A stretch of 64,000 nt of DNA from an uncultured Sphingomonadales bacterium (GCA_937898525.1 CALCBC010000130.1:28552-92551); one strand, 5' to 3'. Shown: positions 1-10,659, counted from the stretch's first letter. Made by a program: numbers and translations. Notes: generated by a model from the sequence alone, not told the origin.

Positions 1-287
1 TGCGGGACGCCCGCCAGTATGCCGAGGTAGCGCTTGCCGACCTGCCGCGTCTCAAACGCGAGGGCGAAGCGCCTGAGCGCCTTCGGGTTGCGGGCGAGAA
101 GCAGGCAGCCCGAGGTGTCGGCATCGAGCCGGTGGACCGGCACGGGCGGCCGCTGGAAGCCGAGCCTGAGCGCGTCGAGATGGTCCTCGAGCGACGGCCC
201 GCCGCGGCGCGGCCGCTCGATCGGCAATCCACCGGGCTTGTCGATCACCAGCGCTTCGCCGTCTTCGTAGAGGATCGGGATATCCAT
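1..287 (-). CDS. RluA-family pseudouridine synthase (partial, C-terminus beyond window edge)
   Basis: Only the first 95 codons lie in the window. The product begins MDIPILYEDGEALVIDKPGG and carries the family signature HRLDADTSG, whose second aspartate is the catalytic nucleophile in RluA/RsuA enzymes, which isomerise uridine to pseudouridine in 23S rRNA or tRNA. The ATG is preceded by a strong AGGAGG site. No N-terminal S4 RNA-binding domain is present, as in short RluA-like enzymes. Substrate cannot be told from this part. Confidence 0.9.
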   Translation of the reverse strand, partial: MDIPILYEDGEALVIDKPGGLPIERPRRGGPSLEDHLDALRLGFQRPPVPVHRLDADTSGCLLLARNPKALRRFALAFETRQVGKRYLGILAGVP

Positions 288-329
288 CCCTCCTCCTAGC
301 CGCATCGGCCCCGGCTTGTCAGGTGCGAG

Positions 330-1511
330 CTATTCGCGCAGCGCCGCAGCGATCCGCGTCATCGCCTCTTCGAGCACCGCCTCGTCGGCGGCGAAGCTGA
401 CGCGGAAGCCGTTCCTTCCGCCGAACGCGCTCGCCGCGACCACGGCCACACCGTGCTCGAGCAGGTGCAGGGCGAGCTTGGTATCGTCGCCGCCGAAGCG
501 CTTCATCAGCGGGGTCGCGTCGACGAAGCAGTAGAACGCGCCGTCGGGCATCGGCGTCGTCAGCCCGGGCACCGCGCGAATCGCCTGCACGACCTTGTCG
601 CGACGCTGGCGGAAGCGTTCGCGCCATTCGTCGAGGAAGTCCTGCGGCCCCTCGAACGCGGCGACCGCGGCGGCCTGGCTGACCGAGCTCGGGTTGCCGG
701 TCGTGTTCGACTGCAGCCGGCCCATCGCCTCGATCAGCCATGCCGGGCCGGTGGCGACGCCGATGCGGAAGCCGGTCATCGCGTGGCTCTTGGAGACGCC
801 CGACACCGTCAAGATGCGGTCGGCGAGATCGGGGCACAGCGCCGCAAGCGTGGCGTGCTTCACGCCAGTGTAGTTGAGCGGCGCGTAGATGTCGTCGGAG
901 AGCACCAGGACCTGCGGGTGCCGGCGCAGCACCGCCGCGATCCCGCGCAGCATCGCGGCCGGGTAGACCGCGCCGGTCGGGTTGCCCGGGCTGTTGAGCA
1001 GCAGCCAGTTGGTCCGCGGGGTGATCAGCGCCTCGAAGTCGCCGGGATCGAAGCGGTAGCCGTGGTGCGGGTGAGTCACCAGCGGCACGACCTTGCCCCC
1101 GGCGAAGCGGACCATCTGCGGGTAGCTGACCCACCACGGGCACGGCACGATCACCTCGTCGCCTTCGCTGACCGTGCAGGCGATGGCTTCGAAGATCGCC
1201 TGCTTGCCGCCGGCGGTGACGATCACGTTCGCGGGATCGCAGTCGATGCCGAGGTCGCGGCGGAAATGCAGCGCGGCCGCTCGCTTGAGCGCCATCGTGC
1301 CGGTGACCGGGGTGTACTTGGTGTGCCCGGTGTTGAGCGCGACCTGCGCCGCGTCGATCACGTGCGACGGGGTGTCGAAGTCGGGCTCGCCGACCGACAG
1401 CGAGATGATGTCGCGCCCCGCCTCGCGCAGAGCGGTCGCGCGGTCGGTCATCGCGGTGGTGCCGGACGCGGCAATCCGCCGGAGGGCAAGGCTCAGGTGC
1501 TCGTGGCTCAT
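330..1511 (-). CDS. PLP-dependent aminotransferase, aspartate/aromatic type (class I)
   Basis: A 393-residue fold-type I aminotransferase. The N-terminal motif SVGEPDFDTP, the NSPGNPTG segment that places the substrate-binding Asn, and SKSHAMTGFRIG with the PLP-binding lysine are all visible. These fit the AspC/AatA group, which exchanges amino groups between aspartate or aromatic amino acids and 2-oxoglutarate. The ATG lies in ATGA overlapping the stop of the pabB-pabC fusion upstream, so the two are probably translationally coupled. The frame stays open for 1.5 kb upstream of this start, but that stretch is antisense-like noise over pabBC. Exact substrate is unknown. Confidence 0.88.
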   Translation of the reverse strand: MSHEHLSLALRRIAASGTTAMTDRATALREAGRDIISLSVGEPDFDTPSHVIDAAQVALNTGHTKYTPVTGTMALKRAAALHFRRDLGIDCDPANVIVTAGGKQAIFEAIACTVSEGDEVIVPCPWWVSYPQMVRFAGGKVVPLVTHPHHGYRFDPGDFEALITPRTNWLLLNSPGNPTGAVYPAAMLRGIAAVLRRHPQVLVLSDDIYAPLNYTGVKHATLAALCPDLADRILTVSGVSKSHAMTGFRIGVATGPAWLIEAMGRLQSNTTGNPSSVSQAAAVAAFEGPQDFLDEWRERFRQRRDKVVQAIRAVPGLTTPMPDGAFYCFVDATPLMKRFGGDDTKLALHLLEHGVAVVAASAFGGRNGFRVSFAADEAVLEEAMTRIAAALRE

Positions 1512-3307
1512 GGCAGCAACCTCGCTGGGATCAGCCCGCGTAGCGCGTTGCCGATGAAGAAACCGTTGGCAAGGTCGGCGAGCGTGAGCTCGGCTTCCTC
1601 GGCGCGGCCTTCGCCGAGCAGCTCGCCGCGCAGCACGCCGGGCAGCAGCCCGAGCCCGGCCGGCGGGGTCAGCAGCTTGCCATCCCGCTCGACGAACAGG
1701 TTGGTGTAGCTGCCCTCGGTCACGAGCCCGTCGTCGCGGACGAACAGCGCCTCGCGCGCGCCTCGCCCGCGGGCGATCGCCAGGGCCTGCTGGTGGAAGC
1801 CGCGGTCGGTGGTCTTGTGGCGCAGGCGCCAGTCGCCGGGAACCACCGGCAGCGGCAGCGCGATGCAGTCGGCGACCCCTTCCTGGGGCTCCGGCAGCGG
1901 CGCAGTCTCGAGCGAGATCGCGCCGTTGCGAGACAGCAGCAGCCTGAGCCGCGCGGGCGCCTCGAGCTCGAAGCACAGCGCCTGGATGCGGTTGCGCGCC
2001 TCGTGGCGGTCGAACGCGAAGCCGAGTTCGGCCGCGCTGACCTTGATCCGCTCGAGGTGCAGCTCGAGCCGCGGCACGCCGGTGTCGGGATCGAAGCGCA
2101 TCGTTTCGATCAGGTCGTGGCCGCCGGCAGCACCGCGCGCGAAGCCGCCCTTGACCAGGCATTCGCGCCACTCGGCCATGCCGTCGCTGTCGGCGACGAT
2201 CGCCCCGCCGACCCCGAGCACCACGCTGTGCCGCTCGTTCTCGCCCGGCGTCAGACGAATCGTGCGGATCGCGACGTTGAACGCCGCGTCGCCGCCCCCG
2301 TCGATCCTGCCGATCGCACCGCAATAGGGACCGCGCGCGTCGCACTCGACTTCGTCGATCAGCTCCATCGCGCGGATCTTCGGCGTGCCGGTGATCGAGC
2401 CGCACGGGAACAGCGCGCGGATCACGTCCATCGCCCCCTGCCCCTCGCGCAGCGTCGCGCAGACGGTCGAGACCATCGTGTGCACGGTCGGGTAGCTTTC
2501 GACCGCGAACGGCTTCTCGACCCTGACGCTGCCGGCCTCGGCCACGCGGCTGAGGTCGTTGCGGATCAGGTCGACGATCATCAGGTTCTCGGCCTTGTCC
2601 TTGACCGAGGCGGCGAGCTCTTCGGCCAGCGCACGGTCCTCGGCGTCGGTACGCCCGCGCGGGCGGGTGCCCTTCATCGGCTTGGCGCGCGCCGCGCGGC
2701 CCTTGAGGCTGAAGAAGAGCTCGGGGCTGAACGAGAGCAGCCAGTGCGAGCCGTCGAAGATCACCCCGCCATATCCCGCCGCGGCCTCGGGCCGGATTGC
2801 CGCGTAGAGCGCCAGCGGGTCGCCGCGCGCCGGGCCCGCGAGTGGCATCGTCAGGTTCGCCTGGTAGATGTCGCCGGCGCGAATCGCTTCCTGCAGCCGC
2901 GCGAAGCGCTCGAGGTAGCCGCCGGTCGAGACCTGCGGCTCGAGCGGGCCGATCGAGGCCGGCCCGGCCCCGGCACGCTCGGCGAGCCATCGCGGCACCT
3001 CGGCCGCCGGGATGATCGTCGCCGCGTCGAACAGGCCGAACCACACCAGCGGACCGCTCGCCCCGCTGCGCCCGGCCGCAAGCGGGGCCAGCTTCGGTTC
3101 GAGTGCGAGGCCGGCTTCGTAGGCGAGGTAGCCGGCGAGCGTTCCCCCGGTTCTGGCCCGCGCCGCCTCGGCCGCCTCGAGCACCGGCAGGACTTCCTCG
3201 GGCCGTCGGGCGACGAACAGCTCGCGCGGGTTCTCGAACAGGTGCGCGTCGCTAGCCCCTTCCGTGCGCGCGTCATCGAGCAGGACGAAGGGCTGGGTCT
3301 CGGCCAT
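1508..3307 (-). CDS. pabB/pabC fusion: Fused aminodeoxychorismate synthase component I / aminodeoxychorismate lyase
   Basis: A 599-residue fusion making p-aminobenzoate for folate. The first ~390 residues are the chorismate-binding PabB domain, with PMKGTRPRGRT, ENLMIVDLIRNDLSRV and GSITGTPKIRAMELIDEVE. From about residue 395 (DLIETMRFDPDTGVPRLELH) follows a fold-type IV PLP lyase domain like PabC, with its lysine in HKTTDRGF and the motif VTEGSYTNLFV. PabB converts chorismate plus ammonia to aminodeoxychorismate, and PabC releases pyruvate to give pABA. The glutaminase partner PabA is not in the window. Its stop overlaps the downstream aminotransferase ATG by 4 nt. Confidence 0.93.
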   Translation of the reverse strand: MAETQPFVLLDDARTEGASDAHLFENPRELFVARRPEEVLPVLEAAEAARARTGGTLAGYLAYEAGLALEPKLAPLAAGRSGASGPLVWFGLFDAATIIPAAEVPRWLAERAGAGPASIGPLEPQVSTGGYLERFARLQEAIRAGDIYQANLTMPLAGPARGDPLALYAAIRPEAAAGYGGVIFDGSHWLLSFSPELFFSLKGRAARAKPMKGTRPRGRTDAEDRALAEELAASVKDKAENLMIVDLIRNDLSRVAEAGSVRVEKPFAVESYPTVHTMVSTVCATLREGQGAMDVIRALFPCGSITGTPKIRAMELIDEVECDARGPYCGAIGRIDGGGDAAFNVAIRTIRLTPGENERHSVVLGVGGAIVADSDGMAEWRECLVKGGFARGAAGGHDLIETMRFDPDTGVPRLELHLERIKVSAAELGFAFDRHEARNRIQALCFELEAPARLRLLLSRNGAISLETAPLPEPQEGVADCIALPLPVVPGDWRLRHKTTDRGFHQQALAIARGRGAREALFVRDDGLVTEGSYTNLFVERDGKLLTPPAGLGLLPGVLRGELLGEGRAEEAELTLADLANGFFIGNALRGLIPARLLP

Positions 3308-3391
3308 CGGCCCGCTCTAGCTTCTATTCGGCCCTTGTCTATCGCCTGACCGCGCGCCAGACCCCGAGGAACGGAGCGAAGGAGCGCAACG

Positions 3392-4966
3392 ATGGCATCA
3401 ATCTTTCTCGGCCTCGGTGCCAACGGCGAGCGGCAGACGCTCGAACTCTCGCGGGCCAACCGCCACGGACTCATCGCCGGGGCGACGGGCACCGGCAAGA
3501 CGGTGACTCTCCAGGGTCTGGCGGAGGATTTTTCGGCTGCCGGCGTGCCCGTGTTCCTGGCCGACGTGAAGGGCGACCTCGCCGGCATCGCCATGGCCGG
3601 CTCGCCGACCTTCAAGAACGCCGACAAGCTCGAGGCGCGCGCCGCCGAGCTCGGCATGACCGACTACGCCTATGCGGACAATCCGGTCGTGTTCTGGGAC
3701 CTCTACGGCGAGAAGGGCCACCCGATCCGGACCACGGTGTCGGAGATGGGCCCGCTGCTGCTCTCGCGCCTGCTCGGGCTCAACGAGACCCAGGAAGGCG
3801 TGCTCAACATCGCGTTCCGCTACGCCGACGACGAGGGGCTGCTGCTGCTCGACCTCGACGACCTGCAGTCGATGCTGGTCTATACCGCCGAGAATGCCGG
3901 CGAGCTGACGACCCGTTACGGCAACGTCTCGAAGGCCACCATCGGCACGATCCAGCGCCAGTTGCTCGCCCTCGAAAGCCAGGGAGGCGAGCTGTTCTTC
4001 GGCGAGCCGGCACTCGAGATTGAGGATTTCATCCGTACCGACGAGCAGGGCCGGGGGATCGTCAACGTGCTCGCCGCCGACAAGCTGATGCGCACGCCAA
4101 AGCTCTACGCGACGTTCCTGCTGTGGCTGCTCGCCGAGCTGTTCGAGGTGCTGCCCGAGGTCGGCGACCCCGAGAAGCCGAAGCTGGTGTTCTTCTTCGA
4201 CGAGGCGCACCTGCTGTTCGACGACGCGCCGCAGGCGCTGCTCGAGACGATCGAGCAGGTGGTGCGGCTGATCCGCTCGAAGGGCGTGGGCGTGTTCTTC
4301 GTCACGCAGAACCCGATCGACATTCCCGAGAAGGTCGCCGGGCAGCTCGGCAACCGGGTGCAGCATGCGCTGCGCGCCTTCACCCCGCGCGACCAGAAGG
4401 CGATCAAGGCGGCAGCCGAGACCTTCCGCATCAACCCCGAGCTCGACGTTGCCACCGCGATCACCGAGCTCAAGGTCGGCGAAGCGCTGGTCTCGACGCT
4501 GATGGAGGACGGCGCGCCGTCGATCGTCCAGCGCACGCTGATCAAGCCGCCGAGGAGCCGGCTCGGCCCGGTCGACGACAAGGAGCGCGCAATCGTCCAG
4601 TCGGTCAGCCCGTTCGCCGGCAAGTACGACACTCGTATCGACCGGGAGAGCGCCGAGGAAGTGCTCGCGCAGAAGGCCGCCGACGCCGCGGCGACCGCAC
4701 GCGAGGTGGAGGAGAAGGGCCGGGAGGAAGTCGCAAAGCGCGAGCAGCTCAGTCCGAGCATCTGGAGCAAGGCTGCGAAGCGCGCCGGCAGCGCGGCGAT
4801 GGGTTCGGCGGCGGTCATCGCCGCGGCGGCCGTGACCGGGCGCAAGTCGCGCTCGAATCCGATGCGCAACGCCGCGACCTCCGCCGCCGGCTCGATCGCG
4901 ACCGATCTCGCCGGCCCGTTCGTCGGCCGCTTCGTGCGCAACCTGATCGGCGGGCTGATGCGCTAG
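3392..4966 (+). CDS. HerA/FtsK-like P-loop ATPase, DUF853 (YjgR) family
   Basis: A 524-residue cytosolic ATPase. The Walker A motif GATGTGKT is near residue 30, the Walker [11 protein letters not shown] near residue 267, and [14 protein letters not shown] follows as sensor region. This layout is that of the DUF853/YjgR proteins, relatives of the HerA DNA-pumping helicase whose role is unsettled. The C-terminal ~70 residues are rich in Ala/Gly and Arg, with hydrophobic runs. A GAAGGAG site lies 7 nt before the ATG. It is transcribed away from pabBC and converges on the M1 peptidase, whose stop overlaps by 4 nt. Confidence 0.88.
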   Translation: MASIFLGLGANGERQTLELSRANRHGLIAGATGTGKTVTLQGLAEDFSAAGVPVFLADVKGDLAGIAMAGSPTFKNADKLEARAAELGMTDYAYADNPVVFWDLYGEKGHPIRTTVSEMGPLLLSRLLGLNETQEGVLNIAFRYADDEGLLLLDLDDLQSMLVYTAENAGELTTRYGNVSKATIGTIQRQLLALESQGGELFFGEPALEIEDFIRTDEQGRGIVNVLAADKLMRTPKLYATFLLWLLAELFEVLPEVGDPEKPKLVFFFDEAHLLFDDAPQALLETIEQVVRLIRSKGVGVFFVTQNPIDIPEKVAGQLGNRVQHALRAFTPRDQKAIKAAAETFRINPELDVATAITELKVGEALVSTLMEDGAPSIVQRTLIKPPRSRLGPVDDKERAIVQSVSPFAGKYDTRIDRESAEEVLAQKAADAAATAREVEEKGREEVAKREQLSPSIWSKAAKRAGSAAMGSAAVIAAAAVTGRKSRSNPMRNAATSAAGSIATDLAGPFVGRFVRNLIGGLMR

Positions 4967-7632
4967 CCGGCGCGCGCCGCCAGCCACTCGTCGACCTCGC
5001 GCGCTAGGCGCGGCTCGGTGTCGAGGCGTTCGCGGATCGCGGCGATGCTGCGTTCGACGCTGCGGCGCTGGTCGGTTGGCACACTTTCGGCGAACTGCTC
5101 GAGCTTGCCGATCATCTCAGGATCGCGCGAGGCGGTAGCGAGGCTCGCGATGTAGCCGGTGCGCCCCGAGGCATCGACGAGCGCCTCGACCGCCGCTCGG
5201 TTGGCGAGGGCGAAGTCGAACGCGAGCTCGGGATGCTCGCGCGAGACGGCGGTGATGATCGCGGCGCTGCTCGTCCCGGCCTCGCCGGTCAGCGCGAAGG
5301 CCAGTGCCCGTTCGGCCAGCGCGGCATCCTTCGGCGCGCCGAGCAGCGCGAAGTAAGCCTGGCGCTCGACCGCGGTGGGCGCGGTTGCGGCGAGCTGGGC
5401 GAGGCGGTCCCACTCGGCGGCAGTCGCGTTGCGCGCGATGATCCCGAGCCAGGTGGTCTTGAGCGGGCCGTCGAGCGCCTTCGGGTCGGTCGCCAGGGAC
5501 TCGAACCGGCGCCGCGCCTCGGCCGCGACCGTTTCGTCGCCCATGTTGCCGAGAACGCGGATCAGGTCGCCGCGCAGCTCGGTGTCGACCAGCGATTCGT
5601 TGGGCCTGGGGTCGAAGCCGAGCTGCCGGAGCCGCGGCAGCCAGGCGTCGCGCGCGAGTGCGGCAACCGCCGGTCTCTGCTCCTCGGAGGCCACTCCATG
5701 GACCTGCCCCCAGCGCGCGATCGCGCCGAGCGCGACGACCGGGTTGGCGTCCCCGGGCACCTCGACCAGCATGTCGAGCGCACGGCCGACCGCCAGGTAG
5801 CCCGCCTGCGCCAGCGCGAACTGATCGCGCACGAGCCCGAGCTGGTCGATCGGCTCGAGCTGCGGCAGGGCCTCGACCAGCGCCTGCCCCATGTCGGGCG
5901 AATAGAGCGTGCGAAAGTAGCCGAGCTGGCCGCCGTTGACGACGACCGCGCCGCACCCAGGAAGCTCCAGCGATGCGCTGCCCTCGAGCACGTGGCGCAC
6001 CGGCGCCGCCGAGCCGACCGTGATCAGCATCGGCACGCGCCAGCGCTGCGGGTTGGCGGCGACCTCGTCCTTGCGGTCGCGGCTGAACTCGCTCTGCGCC
6101 AGCTCGAGCAGCGTCCTTCCCTCGCGGCACTCCGCTTCCGCGCGCACGAGTGGCACGCCCGGCTGCAACGTGAAATCGTGAGCGATCTCGACCAGGCCCT
6201 CGGCGCCGGACTCCTCGACCGCGCGCCACAGGTCGTCGCTGGTCGTGTTGCCGTAGCGGTGGCGCTGGATGTAGCGGCGGATCCCCTCGCGCCAGGTTTC
6301 CTCGCCGGCATAGGCCTCGAGCATCGCGATGACCGCCTCCCCCTTCGAATAGGAGATCGCGTCGAACGCGTCGTTGGTCTCAGCCACCGTGCGGATCGGC
6401 TGGATCACCGGATGGGTGGTGGCGAAGGCGTCGTAGCCCATCGCGGTTTCGCGGCCGTTGACCCGTCCGACCAGCGGGTACCAGTCGGGGCGGAACTTCG
6501 CGCTCGCCTTGGTCTCCATCCAGCTGGCGAAGCCCTCGTTGAGCCACAGGTCGTCCCACCAGGCCATGGTGACGATGTCGCCGAACCACTGGTGCGCGAT
6601 CTCGTGGGCGAGCGCGGTGTACATGTAATTCTGCGTTGCCGGATCGGTGATGGTCGGGTCGATCAGCAGAAAGCGCTCGAAGGTCAGGATCGCGCCCCAG
6701 TTCTCCATCGCGCCGAAGAACTGCGACTGGCCGGGCGCAGCGATGTTGTCGAGCTTGGGCAGCGGATAGGGCACGCCGAAGTAGTCGGTGTAATATTCGA
6801 GGATCGGCGGGGTCGATTCGAGCGCGAGCCGCGCCTGCTCGCCGCTGCCCGCCGGACTGACGATGCCGACGTCGACTCCCCCGGGCCCCTTGGTCGAAAG
6901 CCGCTCGAAGTCGCCGACCGCGAAGAACAGCAGGTAGCTCGACATGAGCGGCGTGGTCGCGAAGGTCACCCGCTTGCGCCCGTCCGCCAGCGATTCCTCG
7001 CGCACGATCGGCATGTTGCCGACTGCCATCTGCCCGGAGGGCACCACGGCGGAGAGGTCGAAGGTGGCCTTGTAGCTCGGCTCGTCGAACATTGGCGCGA
7101 AGCGGCGCGCGTCGGGCGCCTCGAACTGGGTGAACAGCCCGCGCACGGTCTCGCCCGTGCGCTTGTCGGGATAGTCGAGGGCGAACAGCCCGGTGGCCTG
7201 CGTGTTGATCTTGCCGCTGTACGCGAACGCGAGCCGGTAGCGGCCGGGCCCGATCGCCTCGGGCGCGACGAGCCGGACAGTCTGCGCTTCCGCGTCGACC
7301 TCGGGAATCAGCGCCACGCCTTCGCCCCCGCCGCCCGCCGGCAACAGCTGTGCCGAGGCAAACTCGAGTTCGTTGGCGTGAAGCGTCAGCGCGTCGGTCC
7401 GTTCGTACACCTCGATGTCGATGGCCGTGGTGCCGGTGAAGGCGAGGTTGGCCGCGTCGGGCACGACCTCGATCGCGTAGTGCAACGGGTGCGCGATGCG
7501 CGGCAGGTCGCTCGGCACCGTTTCCGCCAGCGGACCGGAAGCCGGTGCGGGCGCTGAGGACTGGGCGAACGAGGCGGCGGCGCACCCGGCCAGGAGCAGG
7601 CCGGCAAGCGCGGTGGTGACAAGACGCTTCAA
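4963..7632 (-). CDS. M1-family zinc aminopeptidase, predicted lipoprotein
   Basis: About 889 residues. The M1 signature is complete: GAMENWGAI (substrate N-terminus recognition), then [10 protein letters not shown] with the HExxH zinc ligands and the downstream glutamate in WLNEGFASW. The C-terminal half is the helical ERAP1-like domain. I chose the TTG at 7632: it gives [19 protein letters not shown], a clean signal with lipobox LAGC, and GGAG lies 10 nt upstream. An alternative TTG at 7668 adds 12 residues but has no spaced ribosome site. Probably anchored in the membrane and facing the periplasm, trimming peptides. It follows the two-component genes on the same strand. Confidence 0.9.
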   Translation of the reverse strand: MKRLVTTALAGLLLAGCAAASFAQSSAPAPASGPLAETVPSDLPRIAHPLHYAIEVVPDAANLAFTGTTAIDIEVYERTDALTLHANELEFASAQLLPAGGGGEGVALIPEVDAEAQTVRLVAPEAIGPGRYRLAFAYSGKINTQATGLFALDYPDKRTGETVRGLFTQFEAPDARRFAPMFDEPSYKATFDLSAVVPSGQMAVGNMPIVREESLADGRKRVTFATTPLMSSYLLFFAVGDFERLSTKGPGGVDVGIVSPAGSGEQARLALESTPPILEYYTDYFGVPYPLPKLDNIAAPGQSQFFGAMENWGAILTFERFLLIDPTITDPATQNYMYTALAHEIAHQWFGDIVTMAWWDDLWLNEGFASWMETKASAKFRPDWYPLVGRVNGRETAMGYDAFATTHPVIQPIRTVAETNDAFDAISYSKGEAVIAMLEAYAGEETWREGIRRYIQRHRYGNTTSDDLWRAVEESGAEGLVEIAHDFTLQPGVPLVRAEAECREGRTLLELAQSEFSRDRKDEVAANPQRWRVPMLITVGSAAPVRHVLEGSASLELPGCGAVVVNGGQLGYFRTLYSPDMGQALVEALPQLEPIDQLGLVRDQFALAQAGYLAVGRALDMLVEVPGDANPVVALGAIARWGQVHGVASEEQRPAVAALARDAWLPRLRQLGFDPRPNESLVDTELRGDLIRVLGNMGDETVAAEARRRFESLATDPKALDGPLKTTWLGIIARNATAAEWDRLAQLAATAPTAVERQAYFALLGAPKDAALAERALAFALTGEAGTSSAAIITAVSREHPELAFDFALANRAAVEALVDASGRTGYIASLATASRDPEMIGKLEQFAESVPTDQRRSVERSIAAIRERLDTEPRLAREVDEWLAARAG

Positions 7633-7703
7633 GGAAAGGCGACTCCGGAAAGTTGGTTTCTCGGGCAACCGCCTAGCAGCGCAAACGCCGAAAGGCGAAG
7701 TCC

Positions 7704-9092
7704 TCAGTCGATCGGCAAGCGCAGCTCGGCGAGCAGACCTTCGATCCTGCCGTCGGCGCCCGTGCGGTTTCGCAGCGCCAGCGTGCCGCCGTGCTGCTCG
7801 GCGATCGCCCGGGCGAGTGTGAGGCCAAGGCCGGCGCCGCCGGTCTCGCGGTTGCGCGACGCCTCACCGCGCGCGAACGGCTCCATCATCGCCGCGATCT
7901 CGCCCTCGGGAATGCCCGGGCCGTCGTCCTCGATCCGCACTACCGCCTCGTCGCCTTCGCGCGCGAGCGACGCGCGCGCCCGCTCGCCGTAGCGCAAGGC
8001 GTTGCCGATCAGGTTGCGCAGCGCGCGGCGGAGCCAGGTCGCCCGGAGCGGCATCGCGATCCGTTGGGTATCGCCGAGCTCGACCGGCTCGCCCATGTCC
8101 TCGTACTCCTCGACCACCGAGGAAAGCAGCGCGCCGAGGTCGGTACGCTCCAGAGGATCGCTGGGCCGCCCCACGCGGGCGAGCGAGAGAATGTCGTCGA
8201 GCGAGCGGGTCACGTCCTCGATGCTCGCCACCATCTTGGCGCGCTCGGCGGGATCCTCGACCGATTCGATGCGCACCCTCAGCGCCGCGAGCGGGGTCTT
8301 GAGGTCGTGCCCGATCGCCCCGAGCATGACGTCCTTCTCGTTCAGCAGAGCGGAAATGCGCGCTTCCATCGCGTTGTGCGCGGCGATAAGCCGGCGGGTG
8401 TCGTCGGGGCCCGTGGGTTCGAGCTGGCCGTCGAGCTCGCGAGTCGCCGCGAATCGCTCGAGCCGGCGGGTCAGCGCGGCGATCGGCCGTGTGATCCGGC
8501 GCAGCAGCCAGGCGAGGCCGCCGACGAGCACGACATAGAGCAGCAGCGTCTGGCCGATCAGCATTCCGAGCTGGCTCGGTTCGGTCTCGGCCAGCGGCCA
8601 GCGCGCGACGGTCCATTCCGTCTCGCCCTGGCGCAGCATGCCCGCAATGAGCATCCGGCCGCGGCCCCACTCGACCCGCTCGCGCGCGTCGAGCTGGTCC
8701 ATCACGTAGCTGTCGTCGACCACGTCGCGCACGACGACGACCAGCTCGGCCGGCTCGACACCCTGGCCCTCGAGGATCGAGTGCAGCAGCTCTTCGCGCG
8801 TGGTATCGCGCACTTCCCCGGGCAGCACCGGCCGCTCGTCGGTCCGCTGGATCCGCAGCCGCTGCCAGCGCCCGCGGTTGGCCTTGCCGGGCCGCTGCGG
8901 GTCGGACGTGCGGAAATCGAACCGCGGTTCGGTCACCAGCTGGAAGGCGAGACTGTTGGCCGCGATCATCTCGCGCCGCTGCTCGGCCGAACGATAGAGC
9001 AACACGGCCGAGACCGTCTGCGCCACCAGCAGCGCGAGCGCGACGGCCAGCAGCATCTGGCCGAGCAGGCTTCGCGGAAGGACGTGGCGCAT
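7704..9092 (-). CDS. Two-component sensor histidine kinase (EnvZ/RstB-like)
   Basis: A 462-residue kinase: TM1 (LLGQMLLAVALALLVAQ) near the N-terminus, a ~130-residue periplasmic part, TM2 (LLLYVVLVGGLAWLL), HAMP, then the HisKA phosphoacceptor in IGHDLKTPLAALRVRIE. The ATPase shows N-box LRNLIGNALRYGE, G1 DDGPGIPEGE and G2 GGAGLGLTLARAIAEQHGG. The ATG at 9092 follows the regulator's stop by 7 nt, and a frame-open upstream Met at 9122 would overlap the regulator. It forms an operon with the EF-hand protein and the OmpR regulator. The stimulus is unknown. Confidence 0.92.
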   Translation of the reverse strand: MRHVLPRSLLGQMLLAVALALLVAQTVSAVLLYRSAEQRREMIAANSLAFQLVTEPRFDFRTSDPQRPGKANRGRWQRLRIQRTDERPVLPGEVRDTTREELLHSILEGQGVEPAELVVVVRDVVDDSYVMDQLDARERVEWGRGRMLIAGMLRQGETEWTVARWPLAETEPSQLGMLIGQTLLLYVVLVGGLAWLLRRITRPIAALTRRLERFAATRELDGQLEPTGPDDTRRLIAAHNAMEARISALLNEKDVMLGAIGHDLKTPLAALRVRIESVEDPAERAKMVASIEDVTRSLDDILSLARVGRPSDPLERTDLGALLSSVVEEYEDMGEPVELGDTQRIAMPLRATWLRRALRNLIGNALRYGERARASLAREGDEAVVRIEDDGPGIPEGEIAAMMEPFARGEASRNRETGGAGLGLTLARAIAEQHGGTLALRNRTGADGRIEGLLAELRLPID

Positions 9093-9099
9093 CAACCCG

Positions 9100-9873
9100 T
9101 CAGCCGCGGTCCGCGGGCACACGGCGGACGTCGGCGGCGAGGCGATAGCCGCCGCCCCACACGGTCTGGATCAGCTTGGGATCGCGGCTGTCCTCTTCCA
9201 TCTTGCGCCGCAGCCGGCTGACCTGGTTGTCGACCGCGCGGTCGAACAGGTGCGCCTCGCGGCCCTGGACCATGTCGAGCAGCCGGTCGCGGTCGAGCAC
9301 CTGCCGCGGATGCGTCAGGAACGCGACGAGCAGGCGGAACTCGGCCGACGACAGCGGCACCACGGTGCCCTCTGGATCTGTCAGGCGCCGCTTGAGGGGG
9401 TCGAGCAGCCAGCCTTCGAACTCGTAGAGAGCGTCTTCCTCGGGAGTTGCCGAGGCGGCCTTGCTCGCCCGCCGCAGGACCGAGCGGATCCGCGCGACGA
9501 GTTCGCGCGGCTCGAACGGCTTCACCACGTAGTCGTCGGCGCCGATCTCGAGGCCGACAATGCGATCGGTCGCTTCGCCTCTCGCGGTCAGCAGGATGAC
9601 CGGAATGTTCTTCGCCTCGCTCAGGTGGCGGCACAGCGACAGCCCGTCCTCACCCGGCATCATGATGTCGAGCAGCACGAGATCCGGCGTCTGCTCGAGC
9701 AGCGCCGCGCGGGCCTTGGCGGCGTCTTCCGCCTGGCGCACGACGAAGCCTTGGCGGACGAGATAGTCGGCCAGCGGCTGTCTCAGGCTGGGCTCGTCGT
9801 CGACGAGCAGAATGTGAGTCGCGGTCGGTTCGTTCGCCAGTGCCGCCGTCTCCGGTTGGTTGTCAGCCTGCAT
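9100..9873 (-). CDS. OmpR/PhoB-family response regulator
   Basis: A 257-residue DNA-binding regulator. The receiver domain has the acidic pair in LLVDDEPS, the phospho-Asp in LVLLDIMMPGEDGL, Thr in ILLTARG and Lys in YVVKPFEPREL. The C-terminal winged helix has the typical LSSAEFRLLVAFLTHP and HLFDRAVDNQVSRLRRK, ending TVWGGGYRL. The ATG at 9873 sits 10 nt inside the end of the EF-hand gene, so translation is probably coupled. The cognate kinase follows immediately. Confidence 0.93.
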   Translation of the reverse strand: MQADNQPETAALANEPTATHILLVDDEPSLRQPLADYLVRQGFVVRQAEDAAKARAALLEQTPDLVLLDIMMPGEDGLSLCRHLSEAKNIPVILLTARGEATDRIVGLEIGADDYVVKPFEPRELVARIRSVLRRASKAASATPEEDALYEFEGWLLDPLKRRLTDPEGTVVPLSSAEFRLLVAFLTHPRQVLDRDRLLDMVQGREAHLFDRAVDNQVSRLRRKMEEDSRDPKLIQTVWGGGYRLAADVRRVPADRG

Positions 9874-10402
9874 CGCGGCCCTGTCGACCGCGGCGCATGT
9901 GGTGCCGCATCTGTTGGCGCGCTTCGCGGCTTTCCTCAAGGCTGATTGTACCATCGCCGTCGGCATCGAGGCGATCGAACCGCGCCAGCGCCGCGCTGGC
10001 GAACTCTTCCTGGCTCACGACGCCGTCGCCGTCGGCATCCGCCGAGTGCGCCAGGCCGGGGCCGATTCCGTGTCGTCCACGCCGGGCGAAGCCAGGCCGG
10101 CGGGCAGCTTCGCCTTCGGCGCGGGCCTCGCGGTACCGAGTGCGCCGCGCCTCGAACTCGGCGAAGCTGAGCTCACCGTTGCCGTCGGTATCGATTCGCT
10201 CGAAAGCCTGGCGGCGCGCGGCCCCGCGATCGGCCGCATCGATGCGACCGTCGCCGTTGACGTCCATCCGCCCGAACATTTCGCCGACGCGCTGCTCGAC
10301 ATTGGCGCGGGTCACGATTCGCGGCTCCGCGCCACGCGCATCGGCGGCGGTGCCGGCCAGCGCGATGCCCGCGGCTAGCGTCAGGGTAAGCGTCCTGCGC
10401 AT
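9863..10402 (-). CDS. Secreted EF-hand calcium-binding protein
   Basis: A 179-residue protein with a Sec signal (MRRTLTLTLAAGIALAGTAA, cleavage near ADA-RGA). Four EF-hand loops can be read: DVNGDGRID, DTDGNGELSFAEF, DADGDGVVSQEEF and DADGDGTISLEE, the last three with the -z acidic residue in place. The linker and tail are rich in Arg. A GGAGGAG site precedes the ATG. The gene overlaps the response regulator by 11 nt and is the first gene of the operon, so a periplasmic calcium-responsive link with the sensor kinase is an attractive inference, not shown. Confidence 0.85.
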   Translation of the reverse strand: MRRTLTLTLAAGIALAGTAADARGAEPRIVTRANVEQRVGEMFGRMDVNGDGRIDAADRGAARRQAFERIDTDGNGELSFAEFEARRTRYREARAEGEAARRPGFARRGRHGIGPGLAHSADADGDGVVSQEEFASAALARFDRLDADGDGTISLEESREARQQMRHHMRRGRQGRDAG

Positions 10403-10659
10403 GAGACTCCTCCTGCCCGGGCGGGGTTTGACTTGGCGAGGCCATCAGGGGCCTTCCGCCGTTCCCGAATCCCCACGACCCGCATTCAGGGTAACGGGGC
10501 GCCAGCCTGAAGGGGAGCAAGGGAGCGGCGCCCCGCGACCCGATTGCCGTTCTACCCTGCCAATGTCGCACCTCTTTGCCGACGGCGGGCAAAAGTGTCG
10601 CAAATTGTCTCGCGCGAGCGGGCTTGTTCGCCCTATGCCCGTCGACGCATGCGGGCCGA

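Noticed and set aside
330..3044. A 904-codon fused aminotransferase
   Set aside because: Only the part from 1511 down has aminotransferase motifs. The rest is a shadow of pabB-pabC, which has its own overlapping start/stop.
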